A stretch of 39,333 nt of DNA from DATJZH01 sp035499215 (GCA_035499215.1 DATJZH010000086.1:1-39333); one strand, 5' to 3'; shown: positions 25,196 through 33,526, counted from the first letter of the stretch. A program made the numbers and translations. The notes: generated by a model not told the origin, from the sequence alone.

Positions 25196-25716
25196 CGCTG
25201 TGCGCCCCGGGCCAGGCTCACGAGCTCTCCCGCAGGCAGGCCCGTCGAGCGCTCGGCATCAAGCGCGCCCTGCAGCAGGAGCGCGGCTGCGGTGCGGTCG
25301 ACTACCGCGCGCCGTCCCCTGGAGTCCCTGCCGCCCTGGCGAAGTGCCTCGTGCGCGATCATGGTGGTGAACCGCTCATCGAGCAGCCGCACCGGGACAG
25401 GCGCAAGCCGGCCGGCCAGCGCAGCGGCGAACCTCCTGGCATCACCCGCAGCCGAGCCCTCGCGGCCGGACAGGGTTGTGGGCAAACCCACGATCACCTC
25501 AATGGTGTTGTTCTCGCCGGCCAGGCTGGCAATGCGGTCCAGGTCCTTCCCACCGCGCTGGACTGTCGCCAGCGGGCTGGCCAGCAGCCCGGCCGGATCG
25601 GAGCGAGCGACCCCGACGCGCACAGAGCCTACGTCGACTGCGAGCCTGACGCCGGGTCTCACCGCAAGTCGCCGCCAGCGCAGCGGGTCGGTCCGGGCAC
25701 GATAGGACCGCAGCAC
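25192..25716 (-). CDS. ruvX: YqgF/RuvX family putative pre-16S rRNA nuclease / Holliday junction resolvase
   Basis: RNase H-fold protein, described in different bacteria as a pre-16S 5'-end nuclease or a Holliday-junction resolvase. The 174-residue product has the family motifs VDVGSVRVGVARSD with Asp28, VGLPTTLSGREG and LLDERFTT, and a late VDRTAAALLLQ segment with another acidic residue. The GTG at 25714-25716 is 9 nt after the alaS stop. It has only a weak GTGAG as ribosome-binding site, so the first 20 residues are less certain. Neighbours alaS and mltG are the usual partners. Confidence 0.93.
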   Translation of the reverse strand: MLRSYRARTDPLRWRRLAVRPGVRLAVDVGSVRVGVARSDPAGLLASPLATVQRGGKDLDRIASLAGENNTIEVIVGLPTTLSGREGSAAGDARRFAAALAGRLAPVPVRLLDERFTTMIAHEALRQGGRDSRGRRAVVDRTAAALLLQGALDAERSTGLPAGELVSLARGAQR

Positions 25717-25725
25717 GGACTCACG

Positions 25726-28488
25726 CTACGCTCCCGGCCCCGCCGCGTCGGCGATAAGCCTGCCGACAGCCCGGAACGACTCGTCTATTGCCCGTGCGGC
25801 GTCTGCCCCCAGCGGGGCTCCCCCGCCCTGGGCGACATCGTCCTTTCCGCCGCCCCGGCCGCCGAGCGCTCCCGCCGCTGCACGCACCAGCGGTCCCGCG
25901 GTGAGGCCGCGGGCGCGCGCCGCGTCGTTCACCGCCACCACGACGGTCGGGCGGTCAGCGGGAATTCCGGCGACGACGACGACGGCGGGACTGCCGGCCG
26001 GCAGCCTGCCCCGCAGGTCGAGCGCCAGCTTCCTGATGCCGTCGGCTGCGGTCCCGTCCGGCGCCCGGTGCGCCAGATAGGCGACCCCGCCGACATCGGC
26101 GGCGCCGCGGGCCAGGTCCGCCGCATCGTCCAGCAGCCGAGCCGAGCTGAGCCGCTGCAGGTCCCGCTCGGCATCGCGCAGCCGGCCCACCATGCCGGAG
26201 ATACGGTCGGGGAGCTCTTCGCGCCGTGCCTTGAGCTGCTCGCTGAGCTGGCTGACCAGCATGCTCTCCCTGGCCAGGAACCGGAAAGCATCAATTCCGA
26301 CGAGTGCCTCGACCCGGCGCACTCCCGACCCGATAGATGCCTCCCCGAGGATCTTCACCAGGCCGAGCTGACCGGATCTGGCCACGTGGGTGCCACCGCA
26401 CAGCTCACGGGAGTAGTCGCCAACCTCGACCACGCGGACCTGGTCCCCGTACTTCTCGCCGAACAGGGCAAGCGCGCCCATCGCCCTGGCCTCGTCGATC
26501 GATGTGTGGAAGGCCCGGACGTCCAGGTCATTGACAAGGACCTGGTTGACCTCGTCCTCGGCATCCCGGAGCACAGCGGGCGGCACCGCGCCCTTGGCCG
26601 TGAAGTCGAACCGGAACCGGCCCGGCGAGTTCTCCGAGCCGGCCTGCGCCGCGGACTCTCCGAGGGCGCCGCGGAACGCCCGGTGCACCAGATGGGTCGC
26701 CGTATGTGATCGGGAGATCGCCCGGCGCCTGTCGATGTTGACCTCGGCGTACGCAGGGGCCCCCACCACGACCTCGCCGGAGGTGACCCGGCCGCGGTGC
26801 ACGATCAGCCCGGCAACCGGGGCCTGCACGTCCAGGATGTCGATCAGCCCGTCGTCGCCCGCGCCGCTTCCCGCGGTCCTGATCAGGCCGGTGTCGGCGA
26901 GCTGGCCGCCGCCCTCGGCATAGAACGGGGTACGGTCGAGCACCACGTCGACCTCGGTGCCAGCGGCTGCCGACGGAACTGACACGCCGCCGACCAGCAG
27001 GCCGGTAATCGACGCGTCGCCAGCAATCTCGTCATAGCCGGTGAAGGTGACCCGGCCGGACTGGTCAAGCAGGCGCGCAAGCTCGGAAATGTCCGCGTTC
27101 CCGATCTTCTTGCCGGCCGCGTCTGCCTTCGCCCGCTGCACCTGCTGCTGCATCAGCCTGCGGAACTCGGCCTCATCGACGTTCAGGCCCTGTTCGGCGG
27201 CCATCTCGAGGGTGAGATCGATCGGGAAGCCGTAAGTGTCGTGCAGCGCGAAGGCCTGGTTTCCGCCGACGGTGCCGGCCCCCCGGCGCCTGGTCTCCTC
27301 GACCGCGGCCTCGAATATCGCCGTACCGGTACGGAGCGTGCCGAGAAATGCGGCCTCCTCGGCATCCAGCACCGTGTGGATGTGCGGCGCGTCCCTGTGC
27401 AGCTCGGGATACTGATCACCGAGCGCATCGATGGCCGCCGACGACAGCTCGTGCAGGTAGCGCTCACCCGCACCGCCGTGGCCCGGGCCGCGGCTGCCGC
27501 CTGCCCCGCCGCGCTGCGAGCCCGCCAGCAGCCGCAGGTTGCGCACGCTGCGGCGCAGAATCCGGCGCAGCACATAGCCGCGGCCCTCGTTTGAGGGAAT
27601 CACGCCGTCGGCGACCAGCATCACTGCGGTGCGCACATGGTCGGCCACCACGCGCAGCGCAACATCGGTCCGGTGGTCCCTGCCGTACTTCTGCTCTGTC
27701 AGCTCGGCGGCGCGGTCGAGCACCTTCCACATGGTGTCGATCTCGTAGATGTTGTCGACACCCTGCAGCAGAGCCGCCATCCGCTCCAGGCCCATGCCGG
27801 TATCGATGTTGCGCGATGGAAGCTCGCCGACGATCTTGAAGCCCTCTTTGCCTTCCCCCTGGCCGCGGGCGTACTGCATGAAAACGAGGTTCCACACCTC
27901 CAGGTAGCGGTCCTCGTCCGCAGCAGGGCCGCCCTCGCGACCATACTCGGGGCCCCGGTCGTAGTAGATCTCCGAGCACGGCCCGCACGGACCTGGGACC
28001 CCCATTGACCAGAAGTTGTCCGCCATCCCGCGCCGCTGAATGCGGCTCTCCGGCAGGCCTACCTGATCGCGCCAGATCCCGGCTGCCTCGTCATCATCGG
28101 TATAGACCGTGGCCCAGAGCCTGGCCTCGGGAAAGCCGAAGCCGCCGTCCGCCGCAGAGCTCGTCAGCAATTCCCAGGCAAAAGGTATGGCCTGTTCCTT
28201 GAAGTAGTCGCCGAACGAGAAGTTCCCCAGCATCTGGAAGAAGGTGGCGTGCCGGGAGGTCTTGCCGACTTCCTCGATGTCCGCCGTCCTGATGCACTTC
28301 TGCGCGCTCGTCGCGCGGCGATACGGCGCCGGCAGCTGCCCGAGGAAATACGGCTTGAAGGGCACCATTCCCGCATTGACCAGCAGCAGCGTGGGATCGT
28401 CGGCGATCAGGCTGGCCGACGGAACCACGGTGTGCCCGCGCCGCTGAAAATAACTCAGGAAGCGGCGGACGATCTCGGCCGACTCCAT
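25726..28488 (-). CDS. alaS: Alanyl-tRNA synthetase
   Basis: Class II synthetase that charges tRNA-Ala and edits mis-charged Ser/Gly. The 920-residue product has the aminoacylation core at 1-250 (TSAQKCIRTADIEEVG, HATFFQMLGNFSFGDYFK), the tRNA-recognition middle part and the editing domain with the metal ligands HTATH (595-599) and CGGTH (697-701). A C-terminal coiled/C-Ala domain ends in GGRGGGKDDVAQGG. A Gly-rich insert of about 20 residues (323-342) interrupts the helical region before YLHELSSAAIDALG. ATG at 28486-28488 shares a base with the upstream stop (TGATG). The frame is open to 29127, but that stretch belongs to two other genes. Confidence 0.97.
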   Translation of the reverse strand: MESAEIVRRFLSYFQRRGHTVVPSASLIADDPTLLLVNAGMVPFKPYFLGQLPAPYRRATSAQKCIRTADIEEVGKTSRHATFFQMLGNFSFGDYFKEQAIPFAWELLTSSAADGGFGFPEARLWATVYTDDDEAAGIWRDQVGLPESRIQRRGMADNFWSMGVPGPCGPCSEIYYDRGPEYGREGGPAADEDRYLEVWNLVFMQYARGQGEGKEGFKIVGELPSRNIDTGMGLERMAALLQGVDNIYEIDTMWKVLDRAAELTEQKYGRDHRTDVALRVVADHVRTAVMLVADGVIPSNEGRGYVLRRILRRSVRNLRLLAGSQRGGAGGSRGPGHGGAGERYLHELSSAAIDALGDQYPELHRDAPHIHTVLDAEEAAFLGTLRTGTAIFEAAVEETRRRGAGTVGGNQAFALHDTYGFPIDLTLEMAAEQGLNVDEAEFRRLMQQQVQRAKADAAGKKIGNADISELARLLDQSGRVTFTGYDEIAGDASITGLLVGGVSVPSAAAGTEVDVVLDRTPFYAEGGGQLADTGLIRTAGSGAGDDGLIDILDVQAPVAGLIVHRGRVTSGEVVVGAPAYAEVNIDRRRAISRSHTATHLVHRAFRGALGESAAQAGSENSPGRFRFDFTAKGAVPPAVLRDAEDEVNQVLVNDLDVRAFHTSIDEARAMGALALFGEKYGDQVRVVEVGDYSRELCGGTHVARSGQLGLVKILGEASIGSGVRRVEALVGIDAFRFLARESMLVSQLSEQLKARREELPDRISGMVGRLRDAERDLQRLSSARLLDDAADLARGAADVGGVAYLAHRAPDGTAADGIRKLALDLRGRLPAGSPAVVVVAGIPADRPTVVVAVNDAARARGLTAGPLVRAAAGALGGRGGGKDDVAQGGGAPLGADAARAIDESFRAVGRLIADAAGPGA

Positions 28489-28919
28489 CAGTGGCCATCC
28501 TTCGCATAGTCGGTGCCGGGGTGCGCGCAGGAGCCGCCTGCCTCGTCGCGACGCCCGTGCCCCGAACGCGGGACCGCGGGGGCGGGGCTCAGATCGGCGG
28601 CATGCCGATCCAGGTAATCCTCCATGCCCTCGCGGGCGTCGTGCAGAAAGGCCGACGCGCTCAGGCCGACCTCGCGCGCCATCGCCCGGGTCCGGCCCGG
28701 CGCCCGGGTCCGGCCCGGCGCCCGGCGGCGGCCGTCGCCACGGGCGGGCGCCGGGCCGGCCGGCTGTCCCCCGCTCTGGTCGGCGCGCGCACGAGCCGCC
28801 GCGGTCCGCCCGCTGCCGCGGCCTGGCCGCAGCAGCGCCGACAGGCGGCGGGTGGCGCGGCGATATCCGGTGACGCCGAGCACCGCGCCGAGCACGAGCC
28901 AGCACAACCTGCGCATCAT
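28488..28919 (-). CDS. Small DUF6167-like protein upstream of alaS
   Basis: Conserved actinobacterial protein of unknown function, always found next to alaS as far as I recall. The 143-residue product starts with a short hydrophobic segment (MMRRLCWLVLGAVLGVTGY) followed by basic residues, and has the characteristic FLHDAREGMEDYLDRHAADL region near 90-110. The middle is Arg/Pro/Gly-rich and contains a duplicated APGRTR. ATG at 28917-28919 follows AGAGGA with an 8-nt gap; the next codon is also ATG. It overlaps the end of the DUF948 gene by 4 nt and shares one base with alaS, so all three are coupled. Confidence 0.75.
   Translation of the reverse strand: MMRRLCWLVLGAVLGVTGYRRATRRLSALLRPGRGSGRTAAARARADQSGGQPAGPAPARGDGRRRAPGRTRAPGRTRAMAREVGLSASAFLHDAREGMEDYLDRHAADLSPAPAVPRSGHGRRDEAGGSCAHPGTDYAKDGH
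28684..28719 (-). repeat. Perfect 18-bp tandem duplication inside the DUF6167-like gene
   Basis: Two identical 18-bp units (28684-28701 and 28702-28719), with a partial third after them, keep frame and encode doubled APGRTR in the basic linker of the protein. They lie in a stretch with no conserved residues. Confidence 0.85.
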
Positions 28920-29455
28920 GGCCGTGTCCTCTCCCGCCGGCCCGATCCTGCGATGGCCCGCTGCCGCGGCAGCGGGCGGCGCCTCCCGTCCGCCGCCCGC
29001 GGCGCGGGCAGCGCTGCAGCGGCCGGACCGCCAGGCACGGCCGGAGGCATCTCCGCAGCGGCGGCGCGACGGCCCGGCGACCGGCGCAGCGCCACCGCCC
29101 GGCGGACTCCATACACGGCGGCGGCACACTTCAGCAGCGGCGAGCCGAAGCCAGCGGAGATACTCCTGGCCAGTCCCGCAAGCGCGGTGACCTGGCCGGA
29201 TAGCTCGGTCATGTCCGCGGTGACCTGCTCCATGCTCGCGGTGATCCCGTCGGTCCGCGCCAGCTGCCTGTTCGTCTGGTCGACAGCTGCCTGCGCACGC
29301 TCGATCAGCAGGTCGGTCCGCTCGTAGTACTCCGTCAGCATCCGGGTCCCGGCGGAAATCAGCCGGGAAAGCCGGACCAGCACGTAGACGGCGGCGCATA
29401 CCAGCACCGCCCAGAATCCGGCGGCGATCAGTTCTGCCAGCTGCCCGGCGTTCAT
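28916..29455 (-). CDS. DUF948 family membrane protein
   Basis: Small actinobacterial and Firmicute membrane protein of unknown function. The 179-residue product has one N-terminal membrane segment (about 9-31, LIAAGFWAVLVCAAVYVLV) followed by a coiled-coil-prone region (about 36-100) with TDGITASMEQVTADMTELSGQVTALAGLARS, the DUF948 hallmark. A basic Arg/Ala/Pro tail follows. ATG at 29453-29455, with AGGAG 11 nt upstream. It heads the run DUF948-DUF6167-alaS-ruvX-mltG-aroE. In Streptomyces rpsD precedes this gene; here rarA does. Confidence 0.85.
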   Translation of the reverse strand: MNAGQLAELIAAGFWAVLVCAAVYVLVRLSRLISAGTRMLTEYYERTDLLIERAQAAVDQTNRQLARTDGITASMEQVTADMTELSGQVTALAGLARSISAGFGSPLLKCAAAVYGVRRAVALRRSPGRRAAAAEMPPAVPGGPAAAALPAPRAADGRRRPLPRQRAIAGSGRRERTRP

Positions 29456-29592
29456 TCTTGCTGCCGCTCCTTAGCGCTCGCCCCGTGCTGTTACCTGGCC
29501 GACCTTACCGTCCCGGCAGGCGCGCCGCCGCGCCCTGGCCCGCTGGCCACTGCCCGGCCGGACGGGCCGCCGGCGGAGGGCCATCGCCATGA

Positions 29593-31044
29593 TCACGGAG
29601 TGTTCTCCGATGCCTGCGCCGAGGATGCGCCGTGATCACGCGGCAGCGCCGGTGGTGCCCGGCCGGCCCGGGCCGCCGGGCCGGCCTGCGCGGGAGCTTC
29701 GGGCGTGTCCCGGCCCAGGATCGCCCTGATCCGCTCCGAGCGCTCGGCGTACCGGGCCTCAGCGCCGTGGCCGGACGGCTGGTAATACCTGCGCGCCGCG
29801 ACCGTGTCCGGCGCATAGGCCTGCGGCGCCACGCCGTCGGCGAAGTCGTGCGGATACTGGTAGCCGCGGCCGTGGCCCAGCCGGGCCGCGCCCCGGTAGC
29901 TGTCGTCGCGCAGGTGCGCAGGCACCGGGCCGGCCAGCCCGGCCCGGACGTCGCGGGCGGCGGTGCTGATCGCCCGGATCACCGCGTTCGACTTCGGCGC
30001 CAGCGACAGGTGAATCACGGCCTGAGCCAGGTTGATCCTGGCCTCCGGCAGCCCGACGAACTCCACGGCCTGCGCCGCGGCGACCGCCACCTGCAGCGCG
30101 GACGGGTCGGCCATCCCGACGTCCTCGCTGGCATGCACGATGAGCCGCCGGGCGATGAACCGCGGATCCTCGCCAGCCTCGATCATCCTGGCCAGATAGT
30201 GCAGGGCGGCGTCGGCATCGCTGCCCCTGATGCTCTTGATGAAGGCGCTGATCACGTCGTAGTGCTGGTCGCCGTCCCGGTCGTAGCGGACGGCCGCCCT
30301 GTCGACCGCCCGCTCAAGAATGTCAACGTCGATCTCCGCGCCGCGCGGCAGGCCGAGCGCGGCCGCCTCCAGGTAGGTCAGCGCCCGCCGGGCATCGCCG
30401 CCGGCCAGCCGCAGCAGGTGCTCCCGCGCCGCCGGGTCCAGCGTCACGCCGCCGCCGAGCCCCCGCTCGTCGGTCAGCGCCCGGTCGATCACGGCGGCCA
30501 TGTCCCCGTCAGCCAGCGGCGGCAGCGTCAGCAGCAGCGAGCGGGAGAGCAGCGGGCTGACGACAGAATGGAACGGGTTCTCCGTCGTGGCGCCGATGAA
30601 GGATACCCAGCGGTTTTCTACCGCCGGCAGGAGCGCGTCCTGCTGCGCCTTGTTGAAGCGGTGCACCTCGTCGATGAACAGGATCGTCTGGGTCCCGCTC
30701 ATGCCAAGCTCCCGCCGGGCGGCGTCGATAGCGGCCCGGACGTCCCTGACCCCGGCGGACACGGCGGAAAGCTCGACGAACCGGCGCCTGGTCACCTGGC
30801 TGATGACGTAAGCCAGCGTGGTCTTGCCCGTTCCCGGCGGTCCCCAGAGCAGTGCCGACAGGGCCGCGTCATGCTCGGTGATTTTGCGCAGCGGCGAGCC
30901 GCCCCTGGTCAGGTGCTGCTGGCCGACCACCTCGTCCAGGGTGCGCGGCCGCATCCGCACCGCCAGCGGCGCGACGGCCTGAGCGGCCAGCTCGGCGGGC
31001 GCGTCAAAAAGGCTCTCGCGCTGACCAGGCTCAGCTCTCGCCAT
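29593..31044 (-). CDS. rarA: RarA/MgsA replication-associated recombination AAA+ ATPase
   Basis: Clamp-loader-like ATPase that acts at stalled replication forks (WRNIP1/Mgs1 family). The 483-residue product shows Walker A GPPGTGKT (68-75), Walker B ILFIDEVHRF (121-130), sensor 1 region FIGATTENPF and the C-terminal tetramerisation domain with HYDVISAFIKSIRGSDADA and the HGRGYQYPHDF motif. A basic Pro/Ala tail follows. ATG at 31042-31044 has no Shine-Dalgarno; instead TACTGT (31051-31056) lies six bases upstream, the layout of a leaderless mRNA, common in actinobacteria. A 136-nt gap separates it from DUF948 downstream, so separate transcription of the two is possible. Confidence 0.94.
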   Translation of the reverse strand: MARAEPGQRESLFDAPAELAAQAVAPLAVRMRPRTLDEVVGQQHLTRGGSPLRKITEHDAALSALLWGPPGTGKTTLAYVISQVTRRRFVELSAVSAGVRDVRAAIDAARRELGMSGTQTILFIDEVHRFNKAQQDALLPAVENRWVSFIGATTENPFHSVVSPLLSRSLLLTLPPLADGDMAAVIDRALTDERGLGGGVTLDPAAREHLLRLAGGDARRALTYLEAAALGLPRGAEIDVDILERAVDRAAVRYDRDGDQHYDVISAFIKSIRGSDADAALHYLARMIEAGEDPRFIARRLIVHASEDVGMADPSALQVAVAAAQAVEFVGLPEARINLAQAVIHLSLAPKSNAVIRAISTAARDVRAGLAGPVPAHLRDDSYRGAARLGHGRGYQYPHDFADGVAPQAYAPDTVAARRYYQPSGHGAEARYAERSERIRAILGRDTPEAPAQAGPAARAGRAPPALPRDHGASSAQASENTP

Positions 31045-31050
31045 GCCACG

Positions 31051-31056
31051 ACAGTA
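31051..31056 (-). promoter_or_regulatory. Possible leaderless -10 element for rarA
   Basis: TACTGT fits the TANNNT -10 pattern and lies exactly 6 nt before the rarA ATG, so transcription would begin at the start codon. No convincing -35 is visible. An AT-rich imperfect inverted repeat (31062-31079, ATTTGCGC...GCGAAAT) covers the expected -35 area. Confidence 0.35.
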
Positions 31057-31185
31057 TCCGGATTTGCGCGCAGCGAAATGCTACGGCCCGGTGACGCGCG
31101 CCGACCTGGCGGCAGATTCTGCGGGCTCGCTGGCGGCAGCTGCCTGACGTGACCCGGATCTTCGCGGGCGCAAGCGCGGTCGTTC

Positions 31186-31208
31186 AGGGCCGGGTAAGCC
31201 CGTGCCCT
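31186..31208 (-). repeat. IS end hairpin (candidate LE)
   Basis: AGGGC-CGGG, loop TAAG, CCCG-T-GCCCT: nine base pairs with a single-base bulge, touching the tnpA stop codon. IS200/IS605 TnpA recognises imperfect hairpins of this size near the element ends. It could also act as a tnpA transcription terminator, although no T tract follows. Confidence 0.5.
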
Positions 31209-31627
31209 CACGTGCCGGGGGTCCGCTGGCTTTCCACGTACTGCCGGATCACCGACAGCGGCGCGCCTCCGCACGATGCGGCGAAGTAGGACGGGGACCA
31301 CAGGTGCTTTCCCTGCCAGACCCGCTTCCGCAACTCGGGGAAGTCCCGGCGCAGGAGCCGCGACGAGACGCCCTTGAGGCTGTTGATCAGCCGGGACAAC
31401 TCGACGGTCGGCGGGTACTCGACCAGCAGGTGCACGTGGTCGTCTTCGCCGTCACATGCGGCGAGGACCGCGCCGAAGTCTGCGCAGACCTGCCGGAAGG
31501 TGCGGCACAGGTGGTCGATGTGCGCGGCGGTGAACACCCCGCGCCGGTACTTGGTCACGAACACCAAGTGGGCATGCAGCGCGGTAACGCAGGTCCGCCC
31601 ACGGCGGTAATCCAGTTCATTGACCAT
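31208..31627 (-). CDS. tnpA: IS200/IS605 family Y1 transposase TnpA
   Basis: Single-strand DNA transposase of the HUH/Y1 class. With the ATG at 31625-31627 the product has 139 residues, full length for the family. It has DYRRGRTCVTALHAHLVFVTKYR at the start (shown: conserved YALHxHLVFVTKYRR type), the HUH motif HVH at 64-66 and the catalytic Tyr130 in VIRQYVESQ. SPSYFAASCGGA, also conserved, precedes it. An in-frame ATG four codons upstream is an alternative. No frameshift is seen, so it may still be active in trans, but the element around it lacks its other half. Confidence 0.93.
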   Translation of the reverse strand: MVNELDYRRGRTCVTALHAHLVFVTKYRRGVFTAAHIDHLCRTFRQVCADFGAVLAACDGEDDHVHLLVEYPPTVELSRLINSLKGVSSRLLRRDFPELRKRVWQGKHLWSPSYFAASCGGAPLSVIRQYVESQRTPGT

Positions 31628-31675
31628 GCTGCCAAGCATAGGCCAACCGTTAGACCAACAGTGCGTAGTGGAAGG

Positions 31676-31711
31676 GTGAAGCTTGCGTACTGCTACCCGC
31701 TGTACCCGGAC
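31676..31711 (+). pseudogene. tnpB: tnpB N-terminal remnant
   Basis: Starting 48 bp from the tnpA start and on the opposite strand, a GTG with GGAAGG just upstream opens into VKLAYCYPLYPD. This resembles the first dozen residues of actinobacterial TnpB proteins (aromatic-rich, ending YP). Similarity stops there, before the DNA-binding and RuvC-like regions, and aspS lies 45 bp further on. A deletion has most likely removed the rest, including any guide-RNA segment. Confidence 0.5.
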
Positions 31712-31756
31712 ATCGCCCCGGCCCGCCCCGCCTGCCGCCTGCTCACGGTCGCTGGC

Positions 31757-33526
31757 TCACCGCCGCGCCCGGCCGTCCGCCGGATCGGGTCCGGCCGCGA
31801 CGATCACGTCGAGACCGGCTTCCTCGCGCTGCGCCGCCGTGATCGGGGTCGGCGCGCCGGTCATCGGATCGTGCCCGGATGCCGCCTTCGGGAACGCGAT
31901 CACGTCCCGGATCGAGTCCTGGCCGGTCAGCAGCATCAGCGTCCGGTCCCAGCCGAACGCGATGCCGCCATGGGGCGGCGGGCCGAACCGCAGCGCGTCC
32001 AGCAGGAAGCCGAACTGCGACCTCGCCTGCTCCCGGGACAGGCCGATCACATCGAATACCTGCTGCTGCATGTCCGGCCGGTGGATCCGGATCGACCCGC
32101 CGCCGATCTCAGTCCCGTTGCACACGATGTCGTAGGCATCAGCCAGCGCGCCGGCCGGCTCTGCCGTGAACTTCCCGGCCCACTCCGGCAGCGGCGCCGT
32201 GAACGGGTGGTGCACCGCCGTCCAGCCGCCCTGCCCGTCCTCCTCGAACATCGGCGCGTCCACGACCCAGGTGAACGCCCACGCCGACGGATCGATCAGC
32301 CGGCACCGGCGGCCGATCTCCAGCCGGGCCGCGCCGAGCAGCGTCTTCGCGGCCGTGGCGGCCCCGGCCGCGACGAAAACGCAGTCCCCCGCGGCCGCGC
32401 CAGCCGCGGCGGCCAGGCCGGAACGCTCCGCCGCCGACAGATGCCGTGCTACCGGTCCCGCATCGGACACCATTCCGTCAGCGCCGATCAGCACGTACGC
32501 CAGTCCCCTGGCACCGCGCGACCGCGCCCACTCCTGCCAGCCGTCCAGCTCCCGCCGCGTCTGGCCGGCCCCGCCCGGCATCACGACGGCGCCTACATAG
32601 GCCGCCTGGAACACCCGGAACTGAGTCCGGCCGAAGTAACCGGTCAGCTCGGTCAGCTCCAGCCCGAAACGCAGGTCCGGCTTATCCGAGCCGAACCGCC
32701 GCATGGCGTCGGCGTAGGTCAGCTGCGGAATCGGCAGCTGCACCTGGTAGCCGGTGATCTGCGACCACAGCCGCGCCACCAGATCCTCGGCGACCCGCAC
32801 CACGTCCGCCCTGGTCACAAAGGACATCTCCAGGTCGACCTGGGTGAACTCCGGCTGCCGGTCAGCGCGGAAGTCCTCGTCCCGGAAGCAGCGCACCAGC
32901 TGGTAGTAACGCTCCAGGCCGGCCACCATCAGCAGCTGCTTGAACAGCTGCGGCGACTGCGGCAGCGCGTAGAACGTGCCGGGCTGCAGCCGCACCGGCA
33001 CCAGGAAGTCGCGCGCGCCCTCCGGCGTGGACCTGGTCAGGTACGGCGTCTCCACGTTCACGAAACGGTGGTCCCGCATCACGTCGCTCACCAGGTACGC
33101 TGCCGCGGAGCGCGTCCGCAGCACGGCAGCCATCTCGGGCCGCCGGATGTCGAGGTAGCGGTAGCGCAGCCGCACCTCCTCGCTGAGCTCGGCGGTGCCC
33201 TCGATCGGGAACGGCAGCGGATCGGTCTCGGCGAGCACCTGCAGGTCCGTGGCGGCGATCTCGACCTCGCCGCTGGCCAGCTCGGGATTCTCGTTGCCGG
33301 CCGGCCTGCGCCGTACCTCGCCGGTCACCAGCACGCAGAATTCCGCGCGCAGGTCGTGCGCGACGTCCTCTTCGCGCAGCACGACCTGGACGATGCCGCT
33401 GGCATCGCGCAGGTCGATGAACACCACGCCGCCGTGGTCGCGGCGGCGCGCTACCCAGCCGGCCAGCGTGACGTGCTGTCCCGCATCCGCGGCGCGGACC
33501 GTGCCAGCCTCCTGCGTGCGGATCAT
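31757..33526 (-). CDS. aspS: Aspartyl-tRNA synthetase, probably non-discriminating
   Basis: Class II synthetase charging tRNA-Asp and perhaps tRNA-Asn. The 589-residue product has the N-terminal OB-fold anticodon domain, motif 1 region YLDIRRPEM, motif 2 FRDEDFRADRQPEFTQVD, the bacterial GAD insertion domain (about 290-420) and motif 3 GIAFGWDRTLMLL. In the anticodon domain, His31 followed by Gly-Gly (RRRDHGG) and the later RPAG segment match the pattern reported for non-discriminating bacterial AspRS, where E. coli has Leu. ATG at 33524-33526 follows TGAGGA with a 4-nt gap. An IS605 remnant abuts its 3' end without damaging it. Confidence 0.96.
   Translation of the reverse strand: MIRTQEAGTVRAADAGQHVTLAGWVARRRDHGGVVFIDLRDASGIVQVVLREEDVAHDLRAEFCVLVTGEVRRRPAGNENPELASGEVEIAATDLQVLAETDPLPFPIEGTAELSEEVRLRYRYLDIRRPEMAAVLRTRSAAAYLVSDVMRDHRFVNVETPYLTRSTPEGARDFLVPVRLQPGTFYALPQSPQLFKQLLMVAGLERYYQLVRCFRDEDFRADRQPEFTQVDLEMSFVTRADVVRVAEDLVARLWSQITGYQVQLPIPQLTYADAMRRFGSDKPDLRFGLELTELTGYFGRTQFRVFQAAYVGAVVMPGGAGQTRRELDGWQEWARSRGARGLAYVLIGADGMVSDAGPVARHLSAAERSGLAAAAGAAAGDCVFVAAGAATAAKTLLGAARLEIGRRCRLIDPSAWAFTWVVDAPMFEEDGQGGWTAVHHPFTAPLPEWAGKFTAEPAGALADAYDIVCNGTEIGGGSIRIHRPDMQQQVFDVIGLSREQARSQFGFLLDALRFGPPPHGGIAFGWDRTLMLLTGQDSIRDVIAFPKAASGHDPMTGAPTPITAAQREEAGLDVIVAAGPDPADGRARR

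Larger units (their letters stand above)
31186..31711. mobile_element. Decayed IS200/IS605-type element with divergent tnpA and truncated tnpB
   Basis: Contains a complete-looking Y1 transposase gene (minus), the first codons of a divergently oriented tnpB-like gene (plus) and a strong subterminal-type hairpin next to the 3' end of tnpA. This matches the IS605/IS608 layout LE-tnpA(left)-tnpB(right)-RE, with the tnpB body and right end missing. The right limit given is the last tnpB-like codon; aspS ends 45 bp beyond. Left and right cleavage sites could not be fixed. Confidence 0.7.

Noticed and set aside
28489..29127. N-terminal extension of alaS by 213 codons
   Set aside because: The sequence is the out-of-frame reading of the DUF6167-like and DUF948 genes. 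AlaRS starts at MESAEIVRRF with a TGATG junction.
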